Assembly (NCBI RefSeq): GCF_007993935.1
Contig: NZ_VITY01000007.1
Coordinates: forward strand, 372,001-436,000
From: Bradyrhizobium macuxiense
Lineage (GTDB): Bacteria > Pseudomonadota > Alphaproteobacteria > Rhizobiales > Xanthobacteraceae
Direction of reading: 5' to 3'
DNA length: 64,000 nucleotides
Below the pieces are notes generated by a model. It made no database searches. It was given only the letters and a program-made list of their open reading frames with translations, and was not told the DNA's origin. This document shows positions 9,408-17,631 of this stretch, in pieces. Each line of letters starts with the position of its first letter. Position 1 is the first letter of the stretch. The translations under genes and the position numbers were made by a program.

Positions 9408-9650
9408 ATGCCTATCGTCACCATCCAGGTCACGCGTGAGGGGACGACGCCGGGTGCGTCGTCCACCACACCGGAACAGAAGGCCGCGCTGATCAAGGGC
9501 GCCAGCGAGCTGCTGCGCGATGTGCTCGGCAAGCCCTTGGACTCGACCTTCGTCGTCATCGAGGAAGTCGACACCGACAATTGGGGCTGGGGCGGACTGC
9601 CCGCGCTCGAGTATCGCAAGAAGCTCGCCGCGGCTGCCTCTTCCCGCTGA
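9408..9650 (+). CDS. 4-oxalocrotonate tautomerase-like small protein
   Basis: 80 residues. ATG 9408 gives MPIVTIQVTREG; after Met removal Pro1 is the catalytic base of the tautomerase superfamily, which decides this start over 9399. A following helix (QKAALIKGASELLRDVL) and the strand FVVIEEVDTDNWGWGG agree with the 4-OT beta-alpha-beta fold. Probably co-transcribed with the preceding SDR. The substrate is likely an enol or keto acid intermediate, not identifiable. Confidence 0.85.
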   Translation: MPIVTIQVTREGTTPGASSTTPEQKAALIKGASELLRDVLGKPLDSTFVVIEEVDTDNWGWGGLPALEYRKKLAAAASSR

Positions 9651-9674
9651 CCGCTTCGGCCAAATCGAACTAGG

Positions 9675-9698
9675 CACCTCTCCCGATTGGGAGAGGTG
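9675..9698 (+). terminator. hairpin after the SDR/tautomerase pair
   Basis: CACCTCTCCC-GATT-GGGAGAGGTG: a perfect 10-bp stem with a 4-base loop, 24 bp after the tautomerase stop. No T run follows directly, so it may be a transcript-stabilising hairpin or a small repeat rather than a strict intrinsic terminator. Confidence 0.5.
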
Positions 9699-9771
9699 GT
9701 GCGTGATCGCTGTGAGCGATTGCTGCGATCGCAACTAATCATTTTTCACGAACGGCCGGAGGGCCTACGCC

Positions 9772-11013
9772 ATGTCCATGTCAGCCAATGTCGATCATCA
9801 CGGGCGCCATCACGCCGAACCGCATCGCGATGCGGGTGGGCCGCTGTGGCTGTCCGCCGCCGCAGGACTCTGTGCCTCGCTGGTCGGGCTCGGGCTGGCG
9901 CGCTTTGCCTATACGCCGCTGATCCCGGCGCTCATCGCGGCGAAGTGGTTCACGCCGGCGGAAGCGGTCTATCTCGGCGCCGCCAACCTCGCCGGCTATC
10001 TCGCCGGTGCGTTGATCGCCCGCGACCTCGGAGCGCGGATCGGCTCGGTGTGGGCGCTGCGCGGCATGATGGCGCTGGCGGCGATCACCTGCTTTGCCTG
10101 CGCGGTGCCAATCTCCTTCATCTGGTTCTTCGGCTTCCGCTTCCTCGCCGGAATCAGCGGCGGCGTGATCATGGTGCTGGCGGCGACCGCGATCCTGCCG
10201 CACACCGCGCCGAGCAAGCGCGGCCTGATCGGCGGCGTGATCTTCGCCGGCGTTGGATTGGGCGTTGCCGCGTCAGGCACGCTGGTGCCGCTGTTGCTGC
10301 AGCAGGGCGTCAAGCAGGCCTGGTATGGCCTCGGCGTGTTGTCGGCGGTGTTGACCGCGATCAGCTGGAAGGCGTGGCTTGCCGAGGCGCCCGCCGCGCA
10401 TGGTGCCGCCGAGCCGCGAGTCGCGGCGCATGGCATGCGGTCGCCGTTGGTGATCGCGCTGTGTGTGGAATACGGGCTCAACGCGCTGGCGCTGGTGCCG
10501 CACATGGTATTCCTGGTCGATTTCGTCGCCCGCGGTTTGGGGCAGGGGATCGCGGCGGGATCGTATTACTGGGTGCTGTACGGCATCGGCGCGGTGGTCG
10601 GGCCGCTGCTGACCGGACATCTCGCCGATCGCGCCGGCTTCGCGGCGGCGCTGCGCGCGGCGTTCCTGATCGAGGCGGTCGCGGTCGCGCTGCCCGCGGT
10701 GACGACCTCGCCCGCCGCGCTGATCGTGTCGAGCCTCATCGTTGGCGGCTTCACGCCCGGCATCGTGCCGCTGGTGATCGGCCGCATCCACGAGCTGATA
10801 CCGCATTCGGCGGCGAGCCAGCGCTCCGCTTGGGCGCAGGCCACCACGACCTTCGCGCTGTTCCAGGCGGCGGGCGCCTACGGCCTGTCCTGGTTGTTCG
10901 CGCGGAGCGGCGGCGACTATGCGCTGCTGTTCGTGATCGGCGCGGCCGGCGTCGCCGCAGCGCTCGCGATCGAACTGTTCAGCGTCGTGGCGCTTCGGCG
11001 CAAGCGGAGCTAG
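9772..11013 (+). CDS. YbfB/YjiJ-family MFS transporter
   Basis: 413 residues, about 12 transmembrane segments after a His-rich cytosolic start (DHHGRHHAEPHRD). LGLARFAYTPLIPALI in the first helix is the hallmark of YbfB/YjiJ permeases. Known members are poorly characterised inner-membrane carriers, some linked to sugar or drug efflux. Convergent with the aminotransferase gene; the two stop codons share one CTAG at 11010-11013. Confidence 0.88.
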   Translation: MSMSANVDHHGRHHAEPHRDAGGPLWLSAAAGLCASLVGLGLARFAYTPLIPALIAAKWFTPAEAVYLGAANLAGYLAGALIARDLGARIGSVWALRGMMALAAITCFACAVPISFIWFFGFRFLAGISGGVIMVLAATAILPHTAPSKRGLIGGVIFAGVGLGVAASGTLVPLLLQQGVKQAWYGLGVLSAVLTAISWKAWLAEAPAAHGAAEPRVAAHGMRSPLVIALCVEYGLNALALVPHMVFLVDFVARGLGQGIAAGSYYWVLYGIGAVVGPLLTGHLADRAGFAAALRAAFLIEAVAVALPAVTTSPAALIVSSLIVGGFTPGIVPLVIGRIHELIPHSAASQRSAWAQATTTFALFQAAGAYGLSWLFARSGGDYALLFVIGAAGVAAALAIELFSVVALRRKRS

Positions 11014-12161
11014 CCGCGCAGCGCTTTCGTCAAGACCGCGACGAGGCGGTCGACATCAGCCTCGTCGTTGAAGACGTGCGGCGATATCCGCATCCGGCCG
11101 AGCCGCAGCGCGACATGGATGTTCTCGGCGGCGAGCCGCGCGATCAGATCCTTCGGGATGCCGCCCGCCATGCCGAGGCTCAGGATATGCGGCGCGCGCA
11201 CGCTCGAGGCCAGCACGTTGAGCCCGAGATCACAGACGCCGTCGGCGATCCGTTGCGTCAGCATCGCGAGCCGTTCGCTGACGGCGGCGGCGCCCCAGTC
11301 CGCCATCATCTCCATGCCGATCGACGCCATCTCGAGCGTGATGAAGTGATCGCGCTCGCCCATGTCGTAGCGGCGGGCATTGTCGACATAGGCGAGATCG
11401 CCGAAATAGACCGGGTTCTCGGAGTTCACATTGCGGCGGCCGGCGGAGGTCTGCTCCAGCGGCACGCCGTTCTGGTGACGTTTCGCGATATAGAGGAAGG
11501 CGCGGCCGTAGGGACCGATCAGCCATTTGTAGGTCGGGAAGATCACCGCATCGGGATCGAGCCTGGTCACATCCATCGCTACAACACCCGCGCTTTGCGT
11601 CGCGTCGATCACGAACATCGCACCCTGTCGGCGCAGCACGGCTTGCACCCGATCGACGTCGATCATGCCGCCGTCCGACCAGTGCACCGAGGAGATCGAG
11701 GCAAGGCCGACCGGCGGCGCGCCTGACCGCTCGATCGTTGCAAGCACCGCCGATGCCCAGTCGCCGTCCGCGGGCTGGCGCACGGTGTCGACGACGAAAC
11801 CCTGCGCCTCGGCGCGGGCATGCCATTCCAGCACCGGCGAGGAGTGATCGTTCTCCAGCACGATCACGCGGCTACCGCGCGGAATCGTCAGCGCTTTCGC
11901 CACGGTCGCGACGCCATAGCTGATCGCGGGGATCAGCGCGACGTCATCCGCATCGGCATTGATCAGGCGGGCTGCCGCGGTGCGGGCGCGCTCATGCTGG
12001 CGGGCGGCGAAACCGGCATCGATGGTCCAGGGCTGACCCTTGCGTCCGACCGAGGCGCGGCCGGCCTCCAACGTCTTGAGCGGCAGCGGGCTGTAGGACG
12101 CCGAGTTCAGATAGCAGACCTCGCGTGGAATCTCGAACAGATGGCGCTGGGAGGGAAGCAT
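11010..12161 (-). CDS. class V aminotransferase-fold PLP-dependent enzyme
   Basis: 383 residues, full family length. FPTYKWLIGPYGRAFLYI contains the Schiff-base lysine typical of NifS/class V enzymes. VIDATQSAGVVAMDV holds the PLP-pyridine Asp with its TQSAG follow-up, and SVHWSDGGMIDV precedes it. The GPYGRAF context is seen in isopenicillin epimerase/cysteine desulfurase-like proteins, not IscS, as the active-site Cys loop is absent. Downstream of the VOC gene on the same strand (53 bp), so possibly one operon. Substrate unknown. Confidence 0.82.
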   Translation of the reverse strand: MLPSQRHLFEIPREVCYLNSASYSPLPLKTLEAGRASVGRKGQPWTIDAGFAARQHERARTAAARLINADADDVALIPAISYGVATVAKALTIPRGSRVIVLENDHSSPVLEWHARAEAQGFVVDTVRQPADGDWASAVLATIERSGAPPVGLASISSVHWSDGGMIDVDRVQAVLRRQGAMFVIDATQSAGVVAMDVTRLDPDAVIFPTYKWLIGPYGRAFLYIAKRHQNGVPLEQTSAGRRNVNSENPVYFGDLAYVDNARRYDMGERDHFITLEMASIGMEMMADWGAAAVSERLAMLTQRIADGVCDLGLNVLASSVRAPHILSLGMAGGIPKDLIARLAAENIHVALRLGRMRISPHVFNDEADVDRLVAVLTKALRG

Positions 12162-12214
12162 GTCGTCTCGTGGCTGGGATTGCAGATGATGTCGCGATGC
12201 GGACGAGCGCGCGC

Positions 12215-13093
12215 TCAGCCGTCATACTGGTCCGGCCCCATCGCCCACGGTGCCTGGTCGTAGCCGTGGGCGAAGGTGCGGTTGGTTTGCGCCGGATTGC
12301 GGTTGACCAGCGGGCGCAGATACATCGGGTGGGTGGCGCTGCGTACCTCGTGCTCGACGGTGAACAGATGCCGGCTGTCACGGGGATCGACGATGTCGCA
12401 GAAGCGGTACTGGTACTGATTGTCCTCGCGCGAGACCAGATTGCGCGCGCGCAGCCGGTTGTAGGGGCCCGAGAAGTCCGTGATGTAGATCTGAACGTGA
12501 TGGCCGTCGAACTCGCTTGGCGCCTGGTCGGTCTCGCGGAATTGCAGATACTGATCCTTGCCGACCTTTGCGCGCGCGATACCACCGTCCACGCTGGCGG
12601 GGATGCCCATGATCTCGGGATAGAACCGGCTGATCGCTTCAGCCGTGCCGCGCGGCACGTCGAACTCGACATAGGGCATGCCGAGCGCGATGCGCCCGAA
12701 CCGCTCGGCGTCCGGTTCAAAGCAGCGCAGCCGGTTGCCCCACGGGCAAATGGCCTCGACGTGATCATTGTGCTCGCGATAGCTGAACGCGGTGCCTTCG
12801 AGCTTGGGCGCGACGGTGGCGAGCCGCTGCAGCAGGGCGTGCCGTCCGGCGATCACGATACCCGTGTGGCCGCGCAGCACCTGTGGCCTGCCGCTCGGCA
12901 GGTGAAACTGGCTGCGGCCGGCATTCACCCACATGTTGCTGTCGGAGACCATCAGGTAGGGATCGCGGGTCAGCCCGATGCCGGCGACATAGAACAGCGT
13001 GGCGAGGCGCTGGTCGGGCACCTGCACGTTAACATGCTCGAGATGGATGGCGTTGCCGAGATCTTCTGCGGCGCGGTCGAATGGCTGCTGCAC
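12215..13093 (-). CDS. VOC (glyoxalase/extradiol dioxygenase-like) protein
   Basis: 292 residues. Starts with GTG at 13093, with AGGGAG 7 bases upstream. Two paired beta-alpha-beta-beta-beta modules: residues 15-140 open with LEHVNVQVPDQRLATLFY and HLEHVN supplies a likely metal His; residues 150-270 open with IALGMPYVEFDVPRGTAEA and include FDGHHVQIYITDF with another His. This is the layout of extradiol dioxygenase or large glyoxalase proteins. Whether all metal ligands are present cannot be judged. Upstream of a PLP enzyme on the same strand. Confidence 0.75.
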   Translation of the reverse strand: MQQPFDRAAEDLGNAIHLEHVNVQVPDQRLATLFYVAGIGLTRDPYLMVSDSNMWVNAGRSQFHLPSGRPQVLRGHTGIVIAGRHALLQRLATVAPKLEGTAFSYREHNDHVEAICPWGNRLRCFEPDAERFGRIALGMPYVEFDVPRGTAEAISRFYPEIMGIPASVDGGIARAKVGKDQYLQFRETDQAPSEFDGHHVQIYITDFSGPYNRLRARNLVSREDNQYQYRFCDIVDPRDSRHLFTVEHEVRSATHPMYLRPLVNRNPAQTNRTFAHGYDQAPWAMGPDQYDG

Positions 13094-13178
13094 GGCGCGG
13101 CTCCCTGGATGTGGTGCCGCGCATGATAGTGCAACGGCAGTGCCGATCCAGCTGATGGGCCATGATTGTTTCGCGGGG

Positions 13179-13931
13179 CTACCCCCCGTAACTCTGCACC
13201 AGGCTGCCGGCGACCAAGGCCCAGCCGTCGACCAGCACGAAGAAGATCAGCTTGAACGGCAGTGAGACCACCACCGGCGGCAGCATCATCATGCCCATCG
13301 ACATCAGCACCGAGGCGACCACGAGGTCGATGATCAGGAACGGCAGGAACAGCAGGAAGCCGATCTCGAAGGCGCGCTTCAATTCGGAGATCATGAAGGC
13401 CGGCACCAGGATGCGCAGCGACATCTCCTCCGGCGTCGCCGGCGGCGGCTCGCCGGAGAGGTCCATGAACAGCTTCAGATCCTTCTCGCGGACGTTCTTC
13501 TGCATGAAGCCGCGCAAGGGGACCGAGGCGCGCTGCAACGCGTCCTCGACGCCGATCTGGTTGGCGACCAGCGGCTTGATGCCGTCGTCATAGGATTTCT
13601 GCAGCACCGGCCCCATCACGAAGGCGGTGAGGAACATCGCCAGCGCGATCATCACCGAGTTCGGCGGTGCGGTCGCGGTACCGAGCGCGGTGCGCAGCAG
13701 CGAGAGCACGACCACGATGCGCGTGAACGACGTCATCATGACCAGGATCGACGGCGCGATCGACAGCACCGTGAGCAGCGCGATCAGCTGGATCGCGCGC
13801 TCGGTCACTCCGCCATTGCCGCCGCCGAGATTGATGCTGATATCCTGCGCCATCGCCGGATCGGCGAAGGATCCGGCGGCGATCAGGACAGCGATGAAAA
13901 AAACTCTACGCGGGACCGTCCCGAACCTCAC
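13179..13931 (-). CDS. fliP: flagellar export gate protein FliP
   Basis: 250 residues, normal FliP length. A cleavable signal peptide (VFFIAVLIAAGSFADPAMAQ) precedes the mature start, as in other FliP. TSFTRIVVVLSLLRTALGT and ILVPAFMISELKRAFEIGFLLFLPFLIIDL are the two classical FliP signatures, and PFKLIFFVLVDGW closes the protein. FliP forms the pentameric core of the FliPQR export pore in the MS ring. Overlaps fliO by ATGA (13928-13931), indicating translational coupling. Confidence 0.97.
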   Translation of the reverse strand: MRFGTVPRRVFFIAVLIAAGSFADPAMAQDISINLGGGNGGVTERAIQLIALLTVLSIAPSILVMMTSFTRIVVVLSLLRTALGTATAPPNSVMIALAMFLTAFVMGPVLQKSYDDGIKPLVANQIGVEDALQRASVPLRGFMQKNVREKDLKLFMDLSGEPPPATPEEMSLRILVPAFMISELKRAFEIGFLLFLPFLIIDLVVASVLMSMGMMMLPPVVVSLPFKLIFFVLVDGWALVAGSLVQSYGG

Positions 13932-14887
13932 GAAGGATTCTTCGGTCGGCCGAGCAGCGATGCCATCTCGTCCTCGAGGTTCTCGAAACCGCTCTTCTGT
14001 CCGCCGGCGGGCGGGGCAGGCGGCTCGCTGCGCGGCGCGCGGACCGGCGGCGCCTCGGGCGCAACCGGCGGTGCGACAGTCTCGCCGGCGCCGGTCGGGC
14101 GGCGCAGTGCCGCCTCGAGCCGCTGCGCCATCTCGGCGAGATTGGCATCGGCGTTCGATGCGGGCGGCGCGGCCGGCGGCGCCTGCGTTGCCACCGGCGG
14201 CGGAGCAGGTGGGGGCGGTGGCGGCGGTGTCACGGCGCGCTCGGGCGCGCGCAGCGGCGGCGGCGCCTTCGGCGGCTCGGCACCGCGCGGCGGACGCGGG
14301 ACGACGGGTTCGGAACGCGGCGGCAGGCGCGGCGGCATCGGATCGGGCCGCGGCTCGCCACGGTCGGGTGTGAAGCCGGTGAGCGGATCACTGCGGCGTT
14401 CGGCGATCGGCGGCGGGGGCCGGCGCAGCTCGTCGGCGAAGGAGGGCCGTGCCTGTCGCGGCGGCAGCTCGGGCTCGGGAAGGTCGAAATTGTCGCCGCG
14501 GGCGGCTTCGCTCTCGTTCCAGGCGGCATCCGGCAGCGGCGCCACGCGCGGCGGGGCGGCGTCGGTTGCGACGGCCGGGCGGCTCGACATCTGATCGCGG
14601 CCGGGCATGGCGCGCACGATGTTCGGCTCGACGACGATGTCGGTGGGGCCACCGATCATCAGGAGATGCTCGATGTTGTCGCGGCGGACCAGGACGAGGC
14701 GGCGGCGGCCGTCGACGGCGGCCGCGTCAATCACCGCCAGGCGGGGCATGCGGCCGCGATTGGCGTTGGCGCCAAGCCGGTTTCCAGCGAAGCGGCGGAC
14801 GAGCCATGCGGTGACGCCGATCAGCGCCAGCACGACGACGAACGCCAAGACGAATGTAATGACCTGCATATTGGAGTCCCCGGCCAT
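13928..14887 (-). CDS. fliO: FliO-like flagellar biosynthesis protein with long proline-rich tail
   Basis: 319 residues; start 14887 has AGGAAGG upstream, Met7 (14869) is an alternative. Residues 7-35 are one transmembrane helix followed by arginines. Residues 40-100 give the FliO cytosolic beta domain (LAVIDAAAVDGRRRLVLVRRDNIEHLLMIGGPTDIVVE, read in two parts). From about 105 to 300 the chain is Pro/Ala/Arg-rich and disordered, much longer than enterobacterial FliO, and ends with an acidic helix (FENLEDEMASLLGRP). FliO assists FliP pentamer assembly. Position next to fliP supports the call. Confidence 0.88.
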   Translation of the reverse strand: MAGDSNMQVITFVLAFVVVLALIGVTAWLVRRFAGNRLGANANRGRMPRLAVIDAAAVDGRRRLVLVRRDNIEHLLMIGGPTDIVVEPNIVRAMPGRDQMSSRPAVATDAAPPRVAPLPDAAWNESEAARGDNFDLPEPELPPRQARPSFADELRRPPPPIAERRSDPLTGFTPDRGEPRPDPMPPRLPPRSEPVVPRPPRGAEPPKAPPPLRAPERAVTPPPPPPPAPPPVATQAPPAAPPASNADANLAEMAQRLEAALRRPTGAGETVAPPVAPEAPPVRAPRSEPPAPPAGGQKSGFENLEDEMASLLGRPKNPS

Positions 14888-15228
14888 CTTGGCCTTCCTC
14901 AGCTTCCGCCATCAACGGGCGCGGATTGATAGTGCGGTTTTACGCAGCGAATCGCGCCCGAGATTCGCCTTATTTCTTAATTCCCAGCGGCTTGCAGCCG
15001 ACTGTTCTATTAATAAACCAAGAATCGCTTGTCCCAAAACGACTTCTCAGCGCCCCACGCTGTCTCGGTTTGTGCTGGTTAACGCAGCATTCGTGGCGAA
15101 AATGCGCTCGCAGGCCGCAGTTGCGGCGTTCTCCACGGATCCGTCCGGCATTTTAACCACCCGTTAACCATACACCGGGCAAATTCTGCCTACCTCGGAA
15201 GAGCCCAGAGGTTAACGGAGCCGCGGCG
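14888..15228. other. divergent flagellar promoter region
   Basis: 341 bp between fliO (minus) and flgB (plus). AT-rich patches with several TTAA/TTAAC words; one complete CtrA box at 15153 and a further TTAAC at 15212 just before flgB. No ORF is convincing. Confidence 0.6.
15153..15168 (+). promoter_or_regulatory. CtrA box upstream of flgB operon
   Basis: TTAACCACCCGTTAAC fits TTAA-N7-TTAAC exactly and lies 61 bp before the flgB start. In Caulobacter and rhizobia class II flagellar operons, including fliQ-fliR-flhB, are CtrA-activated, which makes this placement expected. Confidence 0.75.
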
Positions 15229-15639
15229 ATGGCCATGAACGATCTCCCGATCCTGTCGGCGTTGCGCACCAAGATGCAGTGGCACCAGGAGCGCCAGCGG
15301 GTGCTCGCCGAGAACATTTCCAATTCAGACACGCCGAACTTCCGGCCGCGCGACCTGGTCGAGCCGAAGTTCGACAAGGGCGGCGCCACCGTCGGCGGCG
15401 GCATGGGGACGCTGCCGATGATGCAGACCAGCGCCACCCACATGGCGGCCTCCGGCGCACCCGACACGTTCGACAATGATCGCGGCAAGAGCGGGTTCCA
15501 GACCCGCCCGGCCGGCAATGCGGTCAATCTCGAGGAGCAGATGCTGAAAGTGTCGGCCAACCAGATGGACTTCGCAACCGCCACGTCGCTCTACAGCAAG
15601 AGCCTGCATCTGCTGAAAACCGCAATCGGCAAGGGCTAG
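15229..15639 (+). CDS. flgB: flagellar proximal rod protein FlgB
   Basis: 136 residues, standard length. ENISNSDTPNFRPRDL is the conserved rod/hook N-terminal motif, and the C-terminal helix VNLEEQMLKVSANQMDFATA matches FlgB. FlgB is secreted through the export gate and forms part of the proximal rod with FlgC and FlgF, linked by FliE to the MS ring. First gene of a six-gene operon. Confidence 0.96.
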   Translation: MAMNDLPILSALRTKMQWHQERQRVLAENISNSDTPNFRPRDLVEPKFDKGGATVGGGMGTLPMMQTSATHMAASGAPDTFDNDRGKSGFQTRPAGNAVNLEEQMLKVSANQMDFATATSLYSKSLHLLKTAIGKG

Positions 15640-15666
15640 GGCACTTAACGGCGGCAGGAGAATCCC

Positions 15667-16092
15667 ATGGCAGATGGAACAAGCGATTTCGCCCGCTCGA
15701 TGAGCATCGCGACCTCGGGCCTGCGCGCGCAGGCGGGGCGGATGCGGGTGATCTCGGAAAATATCGCCAATGCCGATTCGACGGCGCAGACCGCCGGCGG
15801 CGATCCCTACCGCCGCAAGGTCCCGACGTTCTCCTCCGCGCTCGATCGCTCGCTCGATGCCCAGGTCGTCACGCTCGGCCGGATCCGCCCCGACCAGTCG
15901 TCATTCCGCATCAAGCACGAGCCGGGCAATCCGGCGGCGGACGCCTCCGGCAACGTCAAATATCCGAACGTCAATGCGATGGTCGAAATGACCGACATGC
16001 GCGACGCCCAGCGCTCCTACGAGGCGAACCTCAACATCATCAGCGCGACGCGGCGGATGATCCAGCGCACGCTCGACATCCTCAGGTCCTGA
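15667..16092 (+). CDS. flgC: flagellar proximal rod protein FlgC
   Basis: 141 residues. N-terminal SIATSGLRAQAGRMRVISEN plus IANADST is the rod-protein signature, and the C-terminal region VNAMVEMTDMRDAQRSYEAN is diagnostic for FlgC. GGCAGGAG lies 6 bases before the start. 27 bp after flgB. Confidence 0.97.
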   Translation: MADGTSDFARSMSIATSGLRAQAGRMRVISENIANADSTAQTAGGDPYRRKVPTFSSALDRSLDAQVVTLGRIRPDQSSFRIKHEPGNPAADASGNVKYPNVNAMVEMTDMRDAQRSYEANLNIISATRRMIQRTLDILRS

Positions 16093-16118
16093 CGCAGCAA
16101 GAACAGGGAACGTAACTC

Positions 16119-16430
16119 ATGGCTACCCCGACAGTCGCCGCCAACGCCTATGCCAGCCTCGCGAAGATGATGGAGCGTGGCGGCGCCGAGAAGGCCGGGC
16201 AGGCCGTCGCCGGCCCGTCCTTCAGCGCACTGCTGAAGGACTCCGTCGGCAGCGTGCTGGAAGCAGGCAAGAAGTCCGACGCGCAGACCATGGCGATGGC
16301 GTCCGGCAAGGCCAATGTGATGGACGTCGTGACGGCGGTTGCCGACACCGACGTCGCGGTGTCGACGCTGGTCTCGGTGCGCGACCGCGTGATCCAGGCC
16401 TATGAAGACATCATGAAGATGCCGATCTGA
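16119..16430 (+). CDS. fliE: flagellar MS-ring/rod adaptor FliE
   Basis: 103 residues. Central FSALLKDSVGSVLEAGKKSD and C-terminal VMDVVTAVADTDVAVSTLVS then VRDRVIQAYEDIMKMPI match FliE, which joins the FliF ring to the rod and helps activate export. 26 bp after flgC. A dispersed repeat separates it from fliQ. Confidence 0.96.
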   Translation: MATPTVAANAYASLAKMMERGGAEKAGQAVAGPSFSALLKDSVGSVLEAGKKSDAQTMAMASGKANVMDVVTAVADTDVAVSTLVSVRDRVIQAYEDIMKMPI

Positions 16431-16442
16431 CGTCCGTCAGGA

Positions 16443-16540
16443 CGTCATCCCGGGGCGATGCGCAGCATCGAACCCGGGATCTCGAGATTCCCCGATGCGC
16501 AATTGCGCATCTGAGGTTCGCTTCGCGCCCCGGAATGACG
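16443..16540. repeat. dispersed repeat, family A copy 1, inside the flagellar operon
   Basis: About 98 bp with ends CGTCATCCCGGGGCG and CGCCCCGGAATGACG, an inverted repeat with internal GATGCGCA/TGCGCATC arms. Related copies lie at 24938-24976 and 63248-63339. It sits between fliE and fliQ, so it is transcribed within the operon and would fold into a long hairpin. Confidence 0.75.
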
Positions 16541-16566
16541 AAACAACCAACAGCGAGAACACGACA

Positions 16567-16830
16567 ATGACCGGCCCTGAAACTCTCGACGTGGCACGCG
16601 ATGCGATCTGGACCATCGTGATCGTGTCGTCGCCCTTGATGGTGGTCGGCCTCGTGGTCGGCGTCGTGGTGTCGCTGTTCCAGGCACTGACCCAGATCCA
16701 GGAGCAGACGCTGGTGTTCGTGCCGAAGATCCTCGCGATCTTCGTCACATTGCTGCTGGCGCTGCCGTTCATGGCGGATTCGCTCAGCAGCCACATGATG
16801 CGGATTTCGTCGCGAATCATCGGCGGTTGA
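16567..16830 (+). CDS. fliQ: flagellar export gate protein FliQ
   Basis: 87 residues from ATG 16567; the longer frame reading back to 16495 runs through the repeat and is not coding. Two hydrophobic helices (IVIVSSPLMVVGLVVGVVVS, then ILAIFVTLLLALPFMA) flank the conserved FQALTQIQEQTLVFVPK loop, the FliQ signature. FliQ packs as four copies around the FliP5R1 pore. Confidence 0.97.
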   Translation: MTGPETLDVARDAIWTIVIVSSPLMVVGLVVGVVVSLFQALTQIQEQTLVFVPKILAIFVTLLLALPFMADSLSSHMMRISSRIIGG

Positions 16831-16848
16831 TGCACTAATGCCGCGGTC

Positions 16849-17619
16849 ATGCGCATCGATGTCTCCCTGCTGCCGGCGCTGGCCGCAATCTTCGTGCTGG
16901 TCTTCGCGCGCGTGGGCGCCATGGTGATGCTGCTGCCCGGTTTCGGCGAGAGCAACATCCCGGCGCGGGTCAAGCTGTCGATCGCGCTGCTGCTGACGCT
17001 GATCATCCTGCCCCTGCATCGCAACGCCTATCATGTCGACCTGACGTCGATCTCCTCGCTCGGCGTCCTGATGGTGCACGAACTCATCATCGGCATCGTG
17101 CTCGGCGCGACCGCGCGGGTGACGCTATCGGCGCTCAACGTCGCGGGTTCCGTGATCGCGCAGCAGCTCGGCCTCGGCTTCGTCACCGCGGTCGACCCGA
17201 CCCAGGGCCAGCAGGGCCAGATCATCGGCAACTTCCTCACCATCCTCGGCCTGACGCTGCTGTTTGCCACCGACAGCCACTATCTCGTCATCGCGGCGCT
17301 GAGCGAGAGCTACCGCATCTTCTCGCCGGGCGAGATCATGCCGACCGGCGACGTCGCTGCGCTTGCGACCAACGCCTTCTCGGCCGCCTTCAAGATCGGC
17401 CTGCAATTGTCGGCGCCGTTCCTGGTGTTCGGCCTCGTCTTCAACATCGGGCTCGGCGTGCTGGCGCGGCTGATGCCGCAGATGCAGGTCTATTTCGTCG
17501 GCGTGCCGCTCTCGATCATGGTCGGCTTCCTGATCTTCGCCGTCGTGCTCGCGGCGATGATGAACACCTATTTCGACTACTTCAACGGCGTCATGCGCCA
17601 GCTCGCTCCCATGAACTGA
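16849..17619 (+). CDS. fliR: flagellar export gate protein FliR
   Basis: 256 residues with about six hydrophobic segments. FARVGAMVMLLPGFGE near the start, ATRVTLSALNVAGSVIAQQL-type centre and LGVLARLMPQMQVYFVGVPL are FliR signatures. A single copy joins FliP5 in the export pore. Starts 18 bp after fliQ and ends 12 bp before flhB. Confidence 0.97.
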   Translation: MRIDVSLLPALAAIFVLVFARVGAMVMLLPGFGESNIPARVKLSIALLLTLIILPLHRNAYHVDLTSISSLGVLMVHELIIGIVLGATARVTLSALNVAGSVIAQQLGLGFVTAVDPTQGQQGQIIGNFLTILGLTLLFATDSHYLVIAALSESYRIFSPGEIMPTGDVAALATNAFSAAFKIGLQLSAPFLVFGLVFNIGLGVLARLMPQMQVYFVGVPLSIMVGFLIFAVVLAAMMNTYFDYFNGVMRQLAPMN

Positions 17620-17631
17620 TTAGGAAGAGCG

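Noticed and set aside
16495..16566. Longer N-terminus for FliQ
   Set aside because: It comes from repeat sequence; the FliQ family begins at ATG 16567.
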